Assembly (NCBI GenBank): GCA_003956705.1
Contig: QZCP01000501.1
Location: 170,524 to 234,523, forward strand
Length of the DNA stretch: 64,000 nucleotides
Source: Brevipalpus yothersi
Taxonomy: Eukaryota; Arthropoda; Arachnida; Trombidiformes; Tenuipalpidae
Reading direction: 5' to 3'
The translations under genes and the position numbers were made by a program. A model generated the notes under the pieces. It did no database searches and was not told the origin of the DNA. It saw only the letters and a list, made by a program, of their open reading frames with translations. Of this stretch, positions 23,200 through 35,708 are shown piece by piece (within the stretch, counting starts at the first letter, position 1; every line of letters begins with the position of its first letter).

Positions 23200-26100
23200 A
23201 TGATGATGAATGATTGTCAGCCAAAGAGACCTCCAAGAATGACAAGACCAATGAATAAAGATTCATCGGTGAGTGTTGCTTATTCACTTGTTTTGTGATT
23301 TTTTGTGTATCTTTTTTGTTGCGTTTTGTTGCGTTTTTCTTTCCTTCTTTCTTTTTCTTTGGGTTATTACTTTTTGAAGTGATTCAATTCACATATTTCT
23401 GCTTGATAATGTTCAACAATTGGTCTCATCCTGAGCAGGCTAGTTTGCTGATGAACACCATCAGAGCATTGACACAAAGTCGTGATCCAGATGATAGAGA
23501 TCGAGAGGAGGCTCGTCTTGAATCACAATATCAAAAGACCGATGCTATGCTGGATGCTTTAATTGAGAATCATCATGCTGATCTAATGTCAGCAATGAAT
23601 ATATACAGTTCGGTGTCCAATGATTTGAAGAAGGAAAGTGAATTATTACGAAAATTGATAGAAAGCTCCGAGAGTGCACGAGATCTTCTTCGTTTGGATC
23701 TTGGTGAGCTGAGAAAGTTACTTTTGGAAATTTTGGAAACAAAACATGTATCTGAAATGTTGGAAGAATATGATAATGTATCAAGAGTTCCTGAACAGAT
23801 AAACGAATTGACCGGCAAGAAGCATTATCTGCATGCAACCAAACTTTTAATCAAGTCTATTGATACATTGGAAACTGATCTTCAGCCTGTTGAGTCTCTT
23901 AAAACTGTTAAATCAGATCTGCTAGCTAAAAAAGAACAAATGTATAACATGATGATTGATGAACTTCATCGACATGTGTATGTTCGCTGTTCTGGAAATA
24001 TATTGAAAAAATTTAAACGAACTGCATCCGAGAGGAGGCATGGAAATGTTGATGGTCAAGATCCACCTTCCAGAAAAGTGTCTGTAGCGGATTTGTTATC
24101 TCCAGCGTTGATACAAAATACTGGCCAACCCAAGCGAAGAAGTCCAAATTTCACTTCTCAAAACGATCTCAATCTGGAGCGAGAGATCATCGAGAATCCA
24201 AATGAACAAGATCCCGAAAGTGATACAAGACATTTTATAGCCATAATCATCGAGTGCCTTTCCTTATTGAAGAAAATACCAGATGCTGTGAGGGTAAGCT
24301 TTTTTTGTGGAGAGAAAATTTCACGATTAATCGCACAAACTTTCTTACTCAGGCTATCAGTGAGCGTACAGAGAAAGAATTATCCAACATCGTTCAAAGA
24401 ACTGCCAGAGAACTAATAGGAGCATCTCCTAGTAAAAATCAAGCTTCCGTTTTGAAGTTCCTTGATGGACCTATCACTGTTTGCTCTCGTTGTACTCACA
24501 TTCTTGAGAATGATAGTCATCCAGCGTATTTACTTCATGAGTTGTGTGAGCTGCTTTTCCAACAGTTTCGATCTGTTGTGACTATGCATGAGACAACAGT
24601 AATTCCCTACTTAAAAAAAGCTGCCGGTAAGAGTAATCTCCAAGATGGACCCATAACTTTCTATAATGTTGGCGATATTTGGGTGAAAGTTCAGAGTGTT
24701 CTTGAAAAAGAAGTGATCGAAAAATATCTCGATTTCAATGGAACTTGTTATAATGAGCGTCAAATGATGATGCCATCACAGAAAAACAAATCCATAGCTC
24801 AAGCAACGGCTACACAAGCTGATCTTAACGCCTATTTTCCAAGCAAGAGACGACCGATTGGTGGATCTTCGAATAGAATGAGAAATATTCCTCTCTTCAA
24901 ATTTGATGCATCTTCACATGCTATTAGCTTGAACGCTTATCTTCAAGAGCAGAAAGAAGCTATGAAAGAGAAACATGATCGAAATGGATCAAATACACTC
25001 GATTCTATTGATATTTCTCTCAGTGAAACTGATCAATATCTTGTTTGTGATACTGCTCCTGAAAACATTGTGGTAATATTTGGCTCAATCAAGAAAATAG
25101 CCACCGAAATAGACTTGGAACTCAATCAACAAGCTGAGTATTGTTGCCTTCACAGGAAACTAACCTACTATGTTGACCTGTTCATCAGTCAAGTGAAAAA
25201 TGAACGAAGATTGGTTCAGGATGCAGCTCAAAAAAGTTTGGATGCCTGGAGAATCATTTCTGAGACCGATTTGCAGAATAAGCGTAGCCAAAATCGTCCT
25301 ATTCTGCACAGCGTTTTGATGATTGAGAAAGCTTGTCGAGATTTGGTCAATTTGGCATATGCTTTGCCAAATTATGGTGAAGACTTCATCAACTCATTGA
25401 GTCATCTATTGACAAATTACAAAGACATATGCTCCAATGCTTACAAAGAAATTGTTCAACCTGAATCTGAGGACAAACGAGTTATTAGTGCTACTTGGGC
25501 TAAAGATGCTGACATCAACAGATTCTTGAAAGATCTACCGAATTGGCCTTCCTCCCAGCGAGCTTCAAAAACAAATCCCACCAAAAGTTTGGCTTCAATC
25601 GGAACATCAATGACTTTCGATGAGTCACCGGAAGTGATTCGTTTGAGAAACAAGAAAGAATCTGAAATTTTGACCAGTAACTTGGCACAAGATACATTGA
25701 TTCCTGTTCACGAAATTTTATCTGATTTAAATCAAATGAAGTCTCTTGGACAGCTACAGGAAAGCATTGAGTGGCTCTCCAATCAAATCTTCAACTTGAC
25801 CACTAGTCTATCCAAAAACCAAAGTGAAACATCTGGTAATTTATTGACTGTTAATCATTCTCAAGCTGTTCCTGCCAAAATTGTTCAGGATGTTTCCATA
25901 GCAGCCCTCAATAATTTGTCAAGGGAATTCGAGGAACTCGCAGAAACGTGCCTTCTGGTTCTTCATCTTGAAGTGCGTGTTCACTGTTTCTACTATCTAC
26001 TTCGAGTACCAAGAGGTAATTTTTCACCTGGTATCGATGCCCAAGAGCCTGACAATGAAGTAATTCAGCTGAACAAAGATTTGTCAAACATTGATGAAGC

Positions 26101-26509
26101 TCTCAGTATGTCTATACAACCCTGGAAGCTTAAATATATTTTCGAAGGTGTAAGCCATTTGGTGGCCACAATTCTCATCAATAGTTCTTCCACTATAGAT
26201 AGGATCAATGCGAATGGTGTCAAGAGAATGTGTAGAAATATTTTTGCCATCCAGCAAACATTGACCAGTATAACCATGAGCCGTGAGGTTGCTCTTGATT
26301 ATGCGAGACAATATTTTGAACTTTTCTACGCTTCACCTGAAGAAATTCTCAATCGAATCGAAGAACGAGGCCCACAATTTCAAGCTCAAGAATATCTGAA
26401 TGCCCTGGAGCTTCTACATCGCTCTCATCCTGGAAGAGATGATTCCAAACTCAAAGCATTGAAGCTCAGATTAGACGAAATATTGAATGAGGTTGCCGTA
26501 TCAGTATAA
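23200..26509 (+). CDS. EXOC4: Exocyst complex component 4 (Sec8)
   Basis: Subunit of the exocyst, the complex that tethers post-Golgi vesicles to the plasma membrane. Exons 23200-23268, 23439-24293 and 24353-26509 (all phase 0, GT-AG) give 1026 aa (human 974). Exon 1 opens with three consecutive ATG codons; the first is taken. The Sec8 N-terminal helical region is recognisable (LLMNTIRALTQSRDPDDRDR, DALIENHHADLMSAMNIYSS, KHYLHATKLLIKSIDTLE, DELHRHVYVR). Further on: SLFKFDASSHAISLNAYL-like sequence in LFKFDASSHAISLNAYLQEQ, ISATWAKDADINRFLKDLPN, then CLLVLHLEVRVHCFYYLLR, KRMCRNIFAIQQTLTSITMS and LDYARQYFELFY. A serine/lysine-rich patch near residues 205-245 is the least conserved part. The stop at 26507-26509 is followed by an AATAAA at 26521. 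Confidence 0.96.
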
Positions 26510-26520
26510 TATTAGTGGAA

Positions 26521-26573
26521 AATAAATGATGATTGCGAATCATATTCCCTACACACATTATTTTATAAATAAA
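26521..26573 (+). promoter_or_regulatory. Poly(A) signals of EXOC4
   Basis: Two AATAAA hexamers, at 26521-26526 and 26568-26573, follow the EXOC4 stop codon by 12 and 59 bases. One of them probably directs cleavage, giving a very short 3' UTR. Position-based call only. Confidence 0.5.
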
Positions 26574-26793
26574 TTCGATCATATTTCTTTAGGTATAAAG
26601 AATTAAATCTATTTTCTTTGAATCTCAAGATCTGTACTTTGAAAAAAAAGTCAAGACGTTCCACAAAAGATGAATAAAAATTTTCACACGATTCGATTTA
26701 TTCGATTGTCTCGATTGTTTGATTGATCGATTAATGTGAGCACATTGATCACGTTGTTTAGGCAACAATAATAAGAAAAAATAACCGGGAAAA

Positions 26794-27162
26794 ATGTCTC
26801 CTCTTGATGAAAGTGAAGTTTATGAATTATTGTGTCAAAATTGGTCATATTCTGTGATAATTAAACATTTTCGTTCCAAAAATGTTAAAATTTTCAATTC
26901 AACCATCAGTAGAATCAAGAAAAAGTATTCACCGGACAAGCAGGCCACTGATTCAGTGTCAAAAACCAACAAGCCACGAGGACGATCGTGTTTACTTTCA
27001 CCGAGGCAAATTGGTAACATAATGAGAGCCCTCAGTTCACCGGATCCTCCATCGTATGGCTATTTGGCCAAAAAGTACAAGGTACACAAAACCACCATAT
27101 CAAGATATGTCCAGCGGAATCGTCATCTGTTGAAAGTTGATCAAAAGGGAAAAGTTAAATGA
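26794..27162 (+). CDS. Small bipartite helix-turn-helix protein, like the DNA-binding end of Tc1-type transposases
   Basis: Single-exon frame of 122 codons from a good ATG. The protein has two helix-turn-helix units: the first around residues 20-47 (SVIIKHFRSK, NSTISRIKKKY) and the second around 69-112 (LSPRQIGNIMRAL, then SYGYLAKKYKVHKTTISRY). Between them lies a basic linker with KPRGRS (about 61-66), comparable to the GRPR AT-hook-like link between the two subdomains of Tc1/mariner transposases. No DDE/D catalytic domain follows; the frame ends at a stop 122 residues in, and no terminal inverted repeats were recognised. It could be a domesticated transposase fragment acting as a DNA-binding protein, or the intact 5' part of a decayed element. 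About 285 bases downstream of EXOC4, same strand; an AATAAA lies at 27443-27448. Confidence 0.65.
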   Translation: MSPLDESEVYELLCQNWSYSVIIKHFRSKNVKIFNSTISRIKKKYSPDKQATDSVSKTNKPRGRSCLLSPRQIGNIMRALSSPDPPSYGYLAKKYKVHKTTISRYVQRNRHLLKVDQKGKVK

Positions 27163-27621
27163 CTGATCATGTTAATGTCTCGCTCCTGCTTTTGGTCTGA
27201 TTCTCGAGTACTATTGATCTTGGCATCAATTGCTCCATAATTTGAGCCTTTTTTTACTTAAACTTTCTCTTTTCTCAACTTTAAATGCTGAAAAACTCGT
27301 GTTCTTTTCCACAATCCGTAAGATTTCTTGTGAAATTTCCGATTCAAATGATCCAACAAGAATAGATATTCATTTCTCCATCCGACTAGGGTAATGATTG
27401 AACGATTCGACTATCCTCCTAAGCTTATCAAAACAGTTGAATAATAAAATTTTCCTTCAAAATCAGCATCCAATTCATGGCTCTAAATGTTTTGAAGCAC
27501 TATTTTTCATCAGATAAATCCATGAGACAATAAAGCACACACAGACTCGTGGATAGGATCTAGAAAAATCAATAAAAAGAAGCAGCCAAGAGAGAAAGAG
27601 AGAGAGTATGCTGAACCCATG

Positions 27622-27703
<82 letters not shown>

Positions 27704-28202
27704 TCTCTCTCTCTCATAGTGGCAAGTTATGTTAGTCACTTGTATTCTCGCGTCGTAGATCAGTCAGTATAGACTTTCACGTAGTGTTCACTTAGCAAAA
27801 TTCCATCAACTTTATTCCCACTTGTTCTTTATCATCATCTTTATCTTCTTTGGTGACTTTTTTCTTCGTCTCCTTTCACCTTTTTTCCTTTCCCCTCCTC
27901 ATGAATATCTTTTTTACTTGTCAAAAAATCATCATCTTATCACCATTCCATATCATTTCCTGAGTACATATCTCAAAATTTTTCTTCCGTTTGCCAACAC
28001 ACACATTTACCGTTATCTTCGATCGGGAATTTATTATCGAAGGAAATGTTCCGGTGAAAGTGATTATTGCCGTCGAATTTCACTTTGAAATGAATATATT
28101 GTCACTGTAATATTCACAACGAAAACAAATCCTGATCAATCAGTGAATCAATTGATTTTTGATCGTGATTCTGTCCGTAAGATCCGTTCCTCTATCATCC
28201 AG
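27163..28202. promoter_or_regulatory. 5' region of the agrin-like gene, with CT tract and initiator-like sites
   Basis: Holds the 3' UTR of the HTH gene (AATAAA at 27443-27448), then a long CT tract, and after it TCAGTC (27760-27765) and TCAGTA (27764-27769), which match the arthropod initiator TCAGT. The stretch from about 27770 to 28202 would then be the 5' leader of the agrin-like gene. The promoter call is by motif and position only. Confidence 0.4.
27625..27716. repeat. (CT)n microsatellite upstream of the agrin-like gene
   Basis: About 68 bases of pure CT, then interrupted CT to 27716. Its complement is a long GAGA tract, ending some 45 bases before the initiator-like sites. Confidence 0.95.
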
Positions 28203-28512
28203 ATGAGGAATGGTCAACCTCCCACATTCACCAGTCCCTATGATGTGGACATGGTATCAATGGATACTCGCATCAGTGTCAATAGTCGAAATGGTAGAGG
28301 TCCTTTGTATTCACCATACTACCATGAGATGACAATTGAAAATGATATTCCCAGAGGTGATCGTGAATCGAGATCCAATAGAATGAAACGTCCATATTTG
28401 TGGAATATACGATGTTCATCTTCATTCTTATGCTTTATAACCACCCTTTCTATACTCGGAATGGCCATTCTTCTACTCACCGTTATGATCACTGGCCTAT
28501 CATACAACAATG
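28203..28512 (+). other. Agrin-like exon 1: cytoplasmic tail and signal anchor
   Basis: Encodes 103 residues. The first 73 are hydrophilic and end in a basic patch (NRMKRPYLWNIR). About 25 hydrophobic residues follow (FLCFITTLSILGMAILLLTV within them), then a short outside stub. There is no cleavable signal peptide, so a type II anchor with the C-terminus outside is the simplest reading. The donor is AATG|GTAAGT, phase 1. Confidence 0.75.
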
Positions 28513-29773
28513 GTAAGTCAATGATGATCCTCATTCCATTTCAAATCACCAGTTGAACATTCACTCTAATGAAAGGTATATGACCTACTATGGGAGCATG
28601 TCTATGACTTTATCTATCTATCTATCTCTTTCTCTTTCGCTCTCTCTATTCTGTCTTCATTGACCACTCTAAGTGCCTTTCGACTGGCAATATTGACTAT
28701 TGCTACTACAGAATTCCAGAGAGAGCGAAGACTTTTTATCAATATTGAATAGTTTTGATTGATAAATTATTAATGGAACGAAGAGAAAGAAAAATCTCAT
28801 TGAAACACACGCATACTTACAGAGGCACATAGAATGAGCTTGGAAATGTATTGAAAAGAACTTGATACATTTGACCAAGGATGCAAAGTCTATTTCATGT
28901 GGAGATAAACAATTCACAATCAATTTACTGATCAAAATTGATTTGGACTTTATTTTTTTGTTAATATCCGTTGATGAAGATTGAACTAAACTTTATTGTG
29001 TTACCTGTAACATTTATTCCAATCTATTTCTAACACTCCGCAAATGTTCCATATATTCTTTATTTTGTTGCCTCTCTCTTATCAACCATGAATATTCCTG
29101 TCATGTAATCTCTTGAAAAATTCTCGCTCTCGAGTTTAAACTCTTTAACACGTATAAAATTGAATTTATATAGTGCAATGATAAAATTTGTTGCCAAATG
29201 AACTGAATAGAATTTCGAATGGCTCTCTTTAACCGTTCAACATCTACGTCTATTTGCTTGAAAGTTCAAATTGTAGTTTTGAAAAATTGTTCCATTATCA
29301 TTTTGTTATAAGGAAGAAGAAAAATTTTCACTCGGAAAAAATTTGATCACTTCTGATTACTATTTTCAATGGAATCCAGCATGGATTGATGAGAACATTT
29401 TCTATCATTGAATTAAGGTGAAACCCATTTTATTTTCCACAATAATTTTCCCAACCTGTAGAACATATCCTATTCGAAGCCTGAAGGAGTGTGAGAGAAG
29501 ACAACTCACAGTCTGTCCAAAACTTTCGGTTTCTCCTCTTCTCAACCGGAAATCAATGGAAATACCATGTTTCCGATTCTATTCTCTCAGGCTGTTGGGA
29601 GGCATTCGTTCTCTTTCGTTCCAATTTGATATTCTTTTGTTCACCAGAAGTCTCTTAGATGGACATTGATTTTTGAAAAGCTGCTAGAATGAATGGTACC
29701 AGTCGATTTTGCAAGAAGATAATGAGTATCCATCCAGTTGAATTCCCATCCATGTATTCCTAGGCATAGAAAG

Positions 29774-29818
<45 letters not shown>

Positions 29819-31199
29819 GAAAATCGATCAGTTGATGAGAGAAAATTTAGTAGAAAATGATGGGAATGATTCGTCGAGAAAATGAATCAACTTGTGGAAA
29901 TCTTGCTTTTGGGGTCATTTCTATTCGAAGGTAGCAGATTTGAATGACTGTTATTCTTTATATTCGTTTCCCAACTAAAATGAACAGGGTAAAACTCCAT
30001 TTTTTGACACTGAAAAAGCTCCATGATGATCCACACTCTCCATCAAGGTTTGATGATAATCAGCATAACCAATGTAATATGTAACCAGATCACGTTTAAA
30101 AGTTGCCTAAACTATACAGTACGAATGGTCAAGCATGTAAACATGCTTTTTTGTCTCTCACTGGCTGATTGTTCTACCGATCATGTGAGACATGATGATG
30201 ATTGTTTAAAGCCTTGCTTTCAACATCTATTAGGATTCCCTTGAAAATCTCATCTCACTGAAATTCTAGATATCCACTTTTATACATGTATTCTCAGTGC
30301 AATTTTTGATGAGATTATTATTTCGAAGGAATCCTTTTTACCTTTCTCTCTCTCTCTCTCTCTCTATCCCCAAATCAAGCAATAGAATGAAAACTGACAA
30401 AAGGACAATAGTGAAGATGATGGTATACCTGTTGGGACTTTCTCATTCTTCTCTCTACTCCCTCCTGAATAGACAATTTGGTGTATCCGGAAATTTGAAT
30501 TCAAAATTTCACAAAGAAATACTAGAATATCGGATGCATTTGAGTGAGCCTTTTCTTCTTCCATCTTCAATCCTCCCACTCTTCATTCCTATTTCACTTT
30601 CATCTACCTTTTCACAACTTTCATTCCCGCTTCTCTTTCTCTTTTCTGTATTTTTATCTATCTCTTCATCCAAGCATTACGCCTTTCTCGACCATCAGCA
30701 TGCTTAGAATACAAGATTTCTTTCCCTTCCAGACACTTAGTTTCCAAATTCACTTCATGATGCACGATCTGAATTCTCTTGGATTCTTTTTGAGCTTCTC
30801 TCTTTTCTCTCTTTTCACTTCGAGCATCAACTCCCATATAAACCACAATGTTTGGTGGCAAAATTCCAATCGATTCTTATTTCTTCTCCCGCATCAATTG
30901 AGAATAGAAACAAATTTTTATGGTTGAAAATGTCTCAAACAAGTGAACAGCAAAAAAAATTAACATGGAAAAAAATAAGGATTATTTGAGTGTGTTTCAG
31001 ACACAATGATGTGTATTACGTAAGCCAAAAAGTGATCACAAATGAATGGAATCCAGTAAATGAAATATATGTATGCATACGATTGTGAAATGATGAAGAA
31101 TTAGAGATGGAAGCAGCTTAATGTGAAGTCATGGAAGAAAGGGATGCTGAGAATGATGAACTCGAAGAATTAATTGTTTCAAACACGCTCATTTTGAGG

Positions 31200-31256
<57 letters not shown>

Positions 31257-34200
31257 TTGCCATTCTAAAAATCTTTTCGGCATTCTTTATCCTCATAAAT
31301 TCGCTCATCTTAGACAATCATTTTTGTAAGCACCATTCTCTATTTGGGACTAGTTAATTGCATCAGAGAATACATTTAAAAGAGTGTTTTGAATACTATT
31401 CCGCTCTGATGGCCTGAGACTTGATACTTTCAGAATAATTAAACGCCATTATCATTGTCAAATCGATTAATTGTAGAAATTAGGTTCTTCTTTTCACAGA
31501 AGCTCAACTTGATACTATCCTTGATCGATATAAAACTCTCTTGTCTAGTCTCTCTCTCTCTCACTTTCTGTCTCCATTGGCAGAATAATTTCATCGAACT
31601 ATGACTCTCAATCAATTCGATTCATTGCAATCTAATCTTATCGAAAGACTACCTGTGAGATGATATGATCAATAAATAATTATACTTGATTTTTCACTTT
31701 CTCATGAAATGAAACGGTTAGTATTTCTCTTACCTTTATAACCAATGAGAATTGTTTTGGAATACTGTTGTCGGAAAAAACGACAATCTACAAATTACAT
31801 CGTGGCCCATGCAGTAGAGAACCGTGTGCATGACAAAAATGCTTGATTAACTATTGATTTTCAATGACTTTACTTCATTCCAGCCTATCCAATCGAGTTG
31901 ATCATTCTAGTGGCTTATGCTGATACCAAGGTTTACACCGATAATCCTAAATTGTTGGTCTTCTGATGGCCCTACTCATGAGTATTCTCGAGAAGAGAGA
32001 GAGAAACCTTATAACCTCATCAACCCATGTTTAGATGCTCTTACTTAAGTAACTTTTCGCCTCCACTATCTGCTAAAATCTGATGGTTCAGGAGTTTTTG
32101 AGGCACTTGTGTGTTCACCCGATATCGGAAATATACATATAACGGTTATCTGTTCATGGTGAAATCAAGTGGCCACATTTTCCGAATATGTGTGTACTTA
32201 CAAACTTCTTATTCCCATGGCACAAACCAACCACTCTGAACTCTATTCGTGTAAGATAGTTACCCCAATAGTCAGAGGATCCAGTTAATCGGTGACCATG
32301 ATCCCCATTTTCATGTGTGGAAGTTGATGCTAACCACTCGGAAAAGCTTACCATCACCCGGCTAAGTAGAGTAGCTGAATGAATATACATTATCATTTGT
32401 ACCACTAGCTGTACCTAAGGTATTCGTGTACATATACATGTATATATATTCATATCACTATCATGTATATTAGAAGCATGATCATTGATACATTTGGTGC
32501 AGTGGTTCAATAAATATATCTTATCAAGATGAGATGGAAGAAGGGTGAAAGTGTTTGGTATTAGTGGAAAGAAGAAGAAACAGAGAAAGTAAGCAAAAGA
32601 GAAAGAGAAAGTAAAATCGATGCTCTTCATGAAACATCTTCAAGGCTTTCTATGTGGTAAAACTGGGGAAAAAAAGGAATATTCTTCAATGAGCCAAGTA
32701 AGAAGAAGAAGAAAATAAGTGAGAATAAGAAGAAAGAATTGCATGGTACCTTACATTGCGTTTCCTCTCTCTTTCTTTCTTTCTTTCTTACTCTCTCAGC
32801 ATCTTCTTCCATAATCATCATGATGCTAAATGCACCGATAAGAGTAGAAATTGAGTACCTCTAGTCACGAGTAGTCATCATCATTGAAACTCATCTCTCT
32901 ATCGACCTGTGGCTCTCATATGGAATGAGAGTATACATATATTCTCTAATCTTCTCACATGAGATCAGTTTATTTTTCGTCACCAATGGTATAAGAACTC
33001 GAAAGAGGTTTCGTGGACTTCCATCATTTTGATTTTTTCAAAATTTTCTATTGTCTCAGCTCACACGAGTTCTCACAAGATATTCTTGCTCATCTTGAAT
33101 GATAAATCTTGAGAGTTTTACCATTATCAAGAACGAAAATTTTACCTACTCGTTGAGACCTAGAAGCTGTTGAAGCTGTTGAAGCGTTCAATGTTTTGAT
33201 TTCTTAGAAAATTATATGATGATATCGCATTGGTTTCTTCGATTTCAACGATGACTTGATGCTAATTGTAGCAGAAAGAACAATAATAAAATGAAAATTA
33301 GATGAATGAATTCTTAGTCTAATTGAGAGGAAGATACGCTTGAGTTATAGTGAGAAGAAATTTTTCTTGAAATATTCCCTAAGAAGTGTAGTTCAATCTT
33401 GATTAGTTTAATTATTCTCTCAACCCTTGAGAATATTCCTTTCAATTCACCTATTTATACAAAGACATTTATGAGTCAATTGAATTAAGCGATGGCGTGA
33501 TCAATTAAAGCATTCATTATCATATCAGAACTCAAGACTTTAAACACTACTACCGCAATCTCTTCCAACCGATAATGACTCATAAGTGATTACATGTAGC
33601 ATGGAGATACTAGCTGCCATTCAGTATTGCGCCTTACTCTCATACACTTTCGACCTTTTTGTGAAAAGATAGAAGAAAAAAGCTAATTAACATTGTTCGT
33701 GTATTTCATCATACCTGATTTTTTTGCAATCAGAAATAGCAATATTCTAGAGGAGCATATTATTATGCAATATTATTATTAGCATTCATTTTATAAACTT
33801 GGCTGATTCAATTAAGCATTTTAGCCAATAACTAGCATCCTCTTGCATACATGTATCTGATCTCCCAATTCTTGTTTTCCAGCCTTTTTAATGACTGTTC
33901 TAATGAGAGCCATCTCATGATTCCTGTGGTCAAATAGGAAAATGATATTCTTCTCAAGGAACAGTCTCTGAATACATGATGCTCCATCAATTGTTGTCAA
34001 TCACCTGAATTCCAAGATCAATCAATTGATTTTAGCTGAATATATATGCAAACTTGAAAATCGAAGAATAGATAATAGCATAAGAACTTTTTTGTCATCG
34101 AAGATTCCGTAAAATTACCTTTCGAAAGCCTCTTCGATTCTTCCTCCTGGGAGAAGAATTCAGAAAACTTTTATTCTCTCTCCAAAACACACAAGTCCTC

Positions 34201-34706
34201 GATGCATCTGTAAAGATGTGATCAATCAAACCATTTCTTGTGTATCGAGAGAAAAAAAGTCTTGAAATCGGAAGAGACCAGGTTGACTCATGTCCAGGTG
34301 AACTTCAATAGTGGTCGTTTTTTCGCTACTCATCTGCATATATATCGAAGGGAAGAAATTGCCCTAGAATTGAGTGGTCATCATGGTTCAGTAGTAGCCA
34401 ATATATACTCATGTATATAAAACCCAACGCGAAAAGCTCATGTGTGTGTGTGTGTGAAAAGAGTTGAACGACTGCATGAATGAATATTAATGTTCTAGGC
34501 GAGTGCGAAGTCTGATATGTTCCATTGTCTTTCCATGTGTAATCTGTTAGATAATGGTGAACAATAACGAATAGCAATCCTTTCTCTCCTCTCTTCCCAT
34601 GCTACATGATCCATCCAGTATTATGTGACATGATATGTATTCCATTCTATGTGAATCAAAAGAGATCCTTTGAAACTGTGATAGTGATAAGGAAGCAAGA
34701 GTGAGA

Positions 34707-34780
<74 letters not shown>

Positions 34781-34964
34781 ATTTCATTCAGATTAGGATG
34801 ATGATGGCTGCAACTAATGGCTTGAGACGACAGAGAAAAACAATGGATCAGCTTTCATGGGGCCTTGCTAATCGAAAAAGTGAGATGACATTCTCAACAT
34901 ACAGACATACATGTATACCCATAGACACAGACAACAGCATCCAATAAGATCTCGATTTCTATCG

Positions 34965-34995
<31 letters not shown>

Positions 34996-35651
34996 CTCAT
35001 ATATATATACGCCATTTAGAAAGGGCTCTTTTTACTGTCGATAATAATAATAATCATGCAAGAAATAGAAGATGAAAATCAGTGAACAGTGATGGGTTTC
35101 GGAAATTCAATGCATTTCATGATAATAGCCTGTTGGGGTGATTGCTATTCAAATAAGAGCCTGTCAAGTCTTTTATTGTCATTTGAAAATTCAATCACAC
35201 TAAGATCACTTGAGTAACAGGGTTATTGATGAAAGAATAATTTTACACTGAACATGATTGTTGCAACATTATCATTGTTTCAGAATATATATACATATAG
35301 AAAGAAAGGAGAGAAGGAGAGAGGGAAAAGAGGGAAAAGAGAATATTCCTTCCTTCCAACATCTTATATGTACATGTACATTCTTCTTTTTGAGGCTCTT
35401 TTATTTTTTTTTTCGCCCCAATAATGGCGATTACTTTGCTTTTGTTTGATTTCTAAACAGTTTACCTAACACAGTGAAGAGCCGGATGTTAACAGCATCC
35501 ACATCTTTTTTTTCCTTCATCTTGATGCGGAGCTTTATCCTTTGGTTTTCATCCAATTTTGCGGAAAAAAAGAGAGAATAAGAAGAATAAGAAGAAGAAG
35601 TAGTGAAAAGATGGTAAGAAGCCATATCATGATATCAGCCTAGAAGTCACT

Positions 35652-35708
<57 letters not shown>

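Noticed and set aside
27475..27717. Arg-Glu repeat frame on the minus strand (and similar ones at 47827-48036, 49422-49613)
   Set aside because: Translation of GA microsatellites with no unique coding sequence around them.
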